From contig JBJHCH010000130.1 in the NCBI GenBank assembly GCA_050485905.1, positions 1-9,755 of the forward strand: 9,755 nt of DNA, in the 5' to 3' direction. The translations under genes were made by a program, and so were the position numbers. Under the pieces are notes generated by a model. The model ran no database searches. It worked only from the letters and a program-made list of their open reading frames with translations, and had not been told where the DNA came from. Each line of letters opens with the position of its first letter. Within the stretch, counting starts at the first letter, position 1. Below, one piece after another: positions 6,742-9,755 of this stretch. This DNA comes from JAWLCA01 sp050485905 (lineage in GTDB: Bacteria; Pseudomonadota; Alphaproteobacteria; Rhodobacterales; Rhodobacteraceae).

Positions 6742-7953
6742 ATGTCACGGTTTCGCAAGGCGGGGGTGGCGGGATTGGTGGCCGTGATCATGGCGGCGCT
6801 GGTCTGGGCGCTTTGGCCGGAGCCGACGGCGGTAGACCTTGCGCGCGTCACCCGCGGGCCGATGCAGGTCACCCTTTCCGCCGAGGGGATCACGCGCGTG
6901 CGCGACCCCTATGCGATCACCGCGCCGATCTCTGGCGTGACCACCCGTTCGCCCGTCCAGGTCGGCGACTGGGTGGAAGAGGGCAAGACCGTCCTGGCCG
7001 TGATCCGGCCGACGGACCCGGCGCTGATGGATGCCCGGAGCCGCGCCGATGCCGAGGCCGCCGTTGCCGAGGCCGAGGCCGCGGTCGAACTTGGCCAGGC
7101 CAATCTGCTGCGTGCCCAGACGACGCTCGACCACGCCCGGCACGAGTTGGAGCGCGGGCGCAATCTGGCCCGCGCCGGCACCATCCCGATGCGAATGCTG
7201 GAGGATTTCGAGCAGGCCGCGACGCTTGCCGAACAGTCACTGACCGCCGCGCGGGCCGAGCTTGATCTGCGGCTGGCCACGCTGGCCCGCGCCCGGGCGC
7301 AACTGATCGGACCGGGAAGCCAGTTTCCGCAGAACGGTGAGGCGGAAGCCTGCTGCGTCGAGATCGTCGCCCCGCTGACCGGCACAGTGCTGGAGGTGGC
7401 TGACAGGAATGCACGCCAGGTCGCCGCCGGCAGCCCGCTGCTGACCATCGGTGACGTGCAGGATCTGGAGATCGAGATCGATCTGCTCTCGGCCGATGCC
7501 GTGCGCGTGCCGCCCGGCGCGATGGCGACGGTCGAACGCTGGGGCGGCCCCGGCCTGCTGGACGCCCGCGTGCGGCGGATCGAGCCTGCAGCCTTCACCC
7601 GCGTCTCCGCCCTGGGGATCGAGGAACAGCGCGTGCGCCTTCAACTTGACCTGTTGACGCGGCCCGAGGATCGCCCCGGCCTCGGCGACCGTTTCCGGGT
7701 CTTCGTGCGGGTGGTGGTCTGGCAGGGCGACGACCTGTTGCAGCTGCCGCAAAGCGCGCTGTTCCGAAGCGACGGCGATTGGGCCGTCTTCCGCGAGGTT
7801 GATGGCCGCGCCGTGCTGAGCCCGGTGACGCTTGGCCGGCAGTCGCAGGACCGGACAGAGGTCGTTGCGGGATTGGACGAGGGCGACCGGGTGGTGCTTT
7901 ATCCGTCGCACGACCTGTCGGACGGGGGGCGCATCGCCGAACGGGTGCGTTGA
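6742..7953 (+). CDS. HlyD-family periplasmic adaptor (membrane fusion protein)
   Basis: This 403-residue protein is anchored by one N-terminal membrane segment (about 9-25) with the rest in the periplasm, where it would link the permease to an outer-membrane channel. Two lipoyl half-motifs are visible: ITAPISGVTTRSPVQVGDWV (59-78) and IVAPLTGTVLEVA (208-220). Between them residues 98-190 are Ala/Glu/Arg-rich and form the expected helical coiled-coil hairpin. Beta-barrel and membrane-proximal regions follow; PAAFTRVSALGIEEQRV (282-298) is typical of adaptors paired with FtsX-type permeases. Adjacent cysteines at 204-205 precede the second lipoyl half; I recall them in relatives, but they could form a disulfide. 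The ATG at 6742 follows AGGGGG (6731-6736) at 5 bases. It is the last gene of the export operon and its stop is 9 bases from the stop of the convergent phosphate transporter gene. No TolC-like gene is in the window. Confidence 0.93.
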   Translation: MSRFRKAGVAGLVAVIMAALVWALWPEPTAVDLARVTRGPMQVTLSAEGITRVRDPYAITAPISGVTTRSPVQVGDWVEEGKTVLAVIRPTDPALMDARSRADAEAAVAEAEAAVELGQANLLRAQTTLDHARHELERGRNLARAGTIPMRMLEDFEQAATLAEQSLTAARAELDLRLATLARARAQLIGPGSQFPQNGEAEACCVEIVAPLTGTVLEVADRNARQVAAGSPLLTIGDVQDLEIEIDLLSADAVRVPPGAMATVERWGGPGLLDARVRRIEPAAFTRVSALGIEEQRVRLQLDLLTRPEDRPGLGDRFRVFVRVVVWQGDDLLQLPQSALFRSDGDWAVFREVDGRAVLSPVTLGRQSQDRTEVVAGLDEGDRVVLYPSHDLSDGGRIAERVR

Positions 7954-7962
7954 CACCGGCGG

Positions 7963-9543
7963 CTACTGCGCCAGCGCCTGATAATGCAGGATCCGGTCCG
8001 CATGGGCGGTGGTCCTGCGCAGCCAGCGGATGCTGTCGGTCAGCGCAAAGACTCGCGCCGTTGCCAGTCCCCGCGCCGCTGCCTGCCCGATGGCCTGCAC
8101 CCGCAGCCGGTCCTCGATCCGCGCCAACCTTCGTTCCAATCTGTCCAGCCGATCCGAGATCTTGGCCGCTTCATCGGGCCGCGCGGCGGCGCGGCGTAGC
8201 AGACCGCCCAGCAGCCGCGCCGGTCGCGCAAGGCGGGCCTCCTGCATTGCATGCAGGATACGCCCCTGCTGACCGGCGCGGTGGGTCAGACGGTGCAGGT
8301 GGTCGAACTGGTGCAGAAGCGCGCCGTAGCGGGCCAGCATCTCGGCCTTGTCGGCAGGAACCACGATCCGGGCCAGATAGGCGTCCAGCGCGTCCACCGC
8401 CGCCTCGGCCCGGGCGCGCGACCGGGGCAGGGCGCCCAGCGTGCCGCCCGGCCGCAGCGCGTCGCCAAGCGCAATGAACAACTCCTCGGTGACGGCGCGG
8501 GCGGTGGTGGCGGCGGCGGTGATCGCGCTGCCGGGATCGTCCAGCAGCGCCGGGTCCAGCCGGTCGGCCAGCGCGCGGTCGCGGTCAGGCACAAGCCACT
8601 GGATCGCGCGGGCATAGGGGCGGGCAAAGGGCAGGAACAGCGCCGTTCCAATCAGGTTGAAGCCGGTGTGGAACAGCACCAGCGCGGTCTGGTCGTCGGG
8701 AAACAGCACGTTGTCGCGCAACAGCGGCACCAGCAGGTCCAGCAGCAGGAACGCCAGCGCCCCGGTGACGATGTTGAACAGCAGGTTCGCCAGCGCCGCC
8801 TGCCGCATCGCCACCGACCCGCCGATGGAGGCCATGACCGCCGTGGTGGTCGATCCGATGTTCATGCCGATCACGATGGCCGCCGCCTGATCGAAGCTCA
8901 GCGTGCCCGCGCCCAGCAGCACCAGCGCCGCCGCCATCCCGGCGCTGGACGATTGCGTAAGAACCGTGATCGCGATGCCGAGGCCGAGCAGTTGCAGCCG
9001 CGCCAGCCAGCCTGCGCCGGGCAGGTCGCCGGGCGTCAGCCGACCCTCGAACCCCGCCATGCCGGCCTGCATCGCGTCGATCCCGATGAACAGCAGCGCG
9101 AACCCCGCGACCCCGCGCCCCAGCCGCGCCCATTGCGCGCCGCCCAGCACGGCCAGCAGGCTGGCCGCGAAAAGCAGCGGCAGCGCCACCACGCCCAGTT
9201 GCAGCTTGAAGCCCACCAGCACGACGATCCAGCCCGTCGCCGTCGTACCGATATTGGCGCCGAACAGGATGCCCAGCGCCTGCGGAAAGCTGAGCATGCC
9301 CGCCCCCACGAAGCCGATGGTCATCAGCGTGGTCGCATGCGAGGATTGCACCACCGCTGTGGCCACAGCACCCGTCGCCACCCCGGTCAGCGGCGTTCGG
9401 GTGAACCTTGCCAGCGCCGCCCGCGCCGACCCGCCGGCCAGTTCCTTCAGCGCGGCGGTCATGGTCTGCATCCCGAACAGGATCATCCCGATGCCGCCCA
9501 GCAGCGCCAGCACCTCGGTCGTGAACAGATCGCCCGGCGTCAT
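7963..9543 (-). CDS. Na/Pi-cotransporter family protein with C-terminal PhoU-like region
   Basis: This is a membrane protein of the Na+/phosphate cotransporter II-related family (NptA/YjbB type), probably moving inorganic phosphate with sodium. With the ATG at 9543 it has 526 residues. The N-terminal 310 residues hold two inverted-repeat-like halves, each with a QSS motif: QSSHATT (66-72) and QSSSAGM (197-203). The partner motifs are GANIGTTATG (95-104) and GMNIGSTTTAV (226-236). The first motif has His69 where I expect Ser. Residues about 330-520 are helical and charged, resembling the PhoU-like tail of YjbB-type proteins, with a coiled-coil-like, Arg-rich stretch at 459-482. The frame stays open to an ATG at 9651, but those 36 extra residues are very basic and unlike the family, and the spacer there contains a hairpin. 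Neither start has a strong ribosome binding site. Convergent with the export operon and divergent from a DMT-type gene. Confidence 0.93.
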   Translation of the reverse strand: MTPGDLFTTEVLALLGGIGMILFGMQTMTAALKELAGGSARAALARFTRTPLTGVATGAVATAVVQSSHATTLMTIGFVGAGMLSFPQALGILFGANIGTTATGWIVVLVGFKLQLGVVALPLLFAASLLAVLGGAQWARLGRGVAGFALLFIGIDAMQAGMAGFEGRLTPGDLPGAGWLARLQLLGLGIAITVLTQSSSAGMAAALVLLGAGTLSFDQAAAIVIGMNIGSTTTAVMASIGGSVAMRQAALANLLFNIVTGALAFLLLDLLVPLLRDNVLFPDDQTALVLFHTGFNLIGTALFLPFARPYARAIQWLVPDRDRALADRLDPALLDDPGSAITAAATTARAVTEELFIALGDALRPGGTLGALPRSRARAEAAVDALDAYLARIVVPADKAEMLARYGALLHQFDHLHRLTHRAGQQGRILHAMQEARLARPARLLGGLLRRAAARPDEAAKISDRLDRLERRLARIEDRLRVQAIGQAAARGLATARVFALTDSIRWLRRTTAHADRILHYQALAQ

Positions 9544-9599
9544 GATCCCGCGATGATTGCCGATCCGGCCTGCCCCGGCAAGAAGCCGCAGCGACCTGT

Positions 9600-9629
9600 T
9601 GAGCCTGCGGCGCACCCGTCGTAGGCTCA
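9600..9629 (+). promoter_or_regulatory. 13-bp hairpin in the divergent spacer
   Basis: TGAGCCTGCGGCG (9600-9612) can pair with CGTCGTAGGCTCA (9617-9629) around a CACC loop: 13 bp, with two G-U pairs in the plus-strand RNA. In the minus-strand RNA those become A-C mismatches, so if it acts as RNA it fits a plus-strand leader of the DMT-type gene starting at 9691. It could equally be an operator dyad. An 8-bp palindrome CCAATTGG lies just after it (9631-9638). Confidence 0.4.
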
Positions 9630-9690
9630 CCCAATTGGTTAGCGCCACCATTTGTACCGGGCGCCTGCATCAGCGCCACGAGGGGCCCCC

Positions 9691-9755
9691 ATGTCGAACA
9701 ACACGCGCGGCGCGCTGCTGGCACTTCTGGCCTTTGGCCTCTATGCCAGCCACGA
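9691..9755 (+). CDS. Probable DMT/EamA-family transporter, 5' end only
   Basis: Only 21 complete codons fall in the window. ATG 9691 is preceded by GAGGGG (9680-9685) at a 5-base spacing, an excellent ribosome binding site. The residues read MSNNTRGALLALLAFGLYAS followed by His, with the next codon cut at its second base. A short polar start, then TRGALL and a first membrane segment ending in a small-residue/His pattern, matches the opening of many alphaproteobacterial EamA (drug/metabolite transporter) proteins. The gene is divergent from the Na/Pi transporter gene. Family assignment rests on one short segment and memory, so it is tentative; that a real gene starts here is more certain than its family. 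Confidence 0.65.
   Translation, partial: MSNNTRGALLALLAFGLYASH

Noticed and set aside
4875..6893. 672-codon open frame on the minus strand opposite the permease gene
   Set aside because: Long, but its composition (very rich in His, Gln, Arg, Asp) is that of an antisense shadow and it shows no domain. The plus-strand permease has a full, coherent topology.
7921..7990. Possible bidirectional terminator between the convergent adaptor and Na/Pi transporter genes
   Set aside because: Only a 4-bp stem (GGTG/CACC) can be made near the 9-base gap and there is no T-run on either strand.
8240..8258. 8-bp perfect inverted repeat TCCTGCAT / ATGCAGGA with a 3-base loop
   Set aside because: It lies inside the coding sequence of the PhoU-like region, encodes ordinary residues (LHAMQEA) and has no gene junction nearby, so chance is sufficient.
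8251..9624. 457-codon open frame on the plus strand opposite the Na/Pi transporter gene
   Set aside because: Low-complexity Arg/Gln/His-rich product with no domain, opposite a gene with clear duplicated QSS motifs.
9544..9651. 36-residue N-terminal extension of the Na/Pi transporter from ATG 9651
   Set aside because: Arg-rich sequence unlike the family N-terminus, and it overlaps a hairpin in the divergent spacer. ATG 9543 directly precedes the first membrane segment at the usual distance.

Overview
The window looks like chromosomal DNA from an alphaproteobacterium, most likely of the Rhodobacterales/Paracoccaceae type. The grounds are high G+C, tightly packed genes, the sequence character of LeuB, LeuC and LeuD, and an endonuclease/exonuclease/phosphatase-like gene sitting among leucine genes, an arrangement I recall from that group. 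This assignment is from memory of families, not from a search. Every stretch is either coding or a short spacer; no gap exceeds about 150 bases. I see no RNA gene, insertion sequence, CRISPR array or prophage gene.

Region 1 (1-3513, + strand) is a leucine biosynthesis cluster: the 3' part of leuC, complete leuD, a secreted protein of the endonuclease/exonuclease/phosphatase (EEP) fold, then leuB. LeuC and LeuD form isopropylmalate isomerase and LeuB oxidises its product, so three of the four leucine-specific steps are encoded or partly encoded here. The EEP-like protein is the outsider. It carries a signal peptide and an EF-hand-like loop, and most residues expected at the EEP catalytic positions are replaced. 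Its start codon lies inside a perfect 11-bp inverted repeat, immediately downstream of a TTAA-N7-TTAA sequence that matches the CtrA full-site consensus. A second hairpin covers the leuB ribosome binding site.

Region 2 (3514-7953, + strand) starts with a 129-base spacer holding a possible terminator hairpin and a TTGACA element. A compact three-gene export operon follows: an ABC ATPase, a double-length FtsX/MacB-type permease overlapping it by 4 bases, and a HlyD-type periplasmic adaptor 16 bases later. Together they would form an inner-membrane export machine of the MacB-like (type VII) class. No outer-membrane channel is present in the window and the substrate cannot be read from the sequence.

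Region 3 (7963-9755) holds a minus-strand Na/Pi-cotransporter-like protein with a C-terminal PhoU-like helical region, convergent with the export operon. Divergent from it are the first 21 codons of a probable DMT/EamA transporter. The spacer between these two starts contains a 13-bp hairpin.

Most of the window is ordinary metabolism and transport. The least ordinary part is the leuD-EEP-leuB segment, with its apparently catalytically degenerate secreted protein and its unusual sequence structure at the gene junctions. I do not see convincing evidence for a wholly new multi-gene system.
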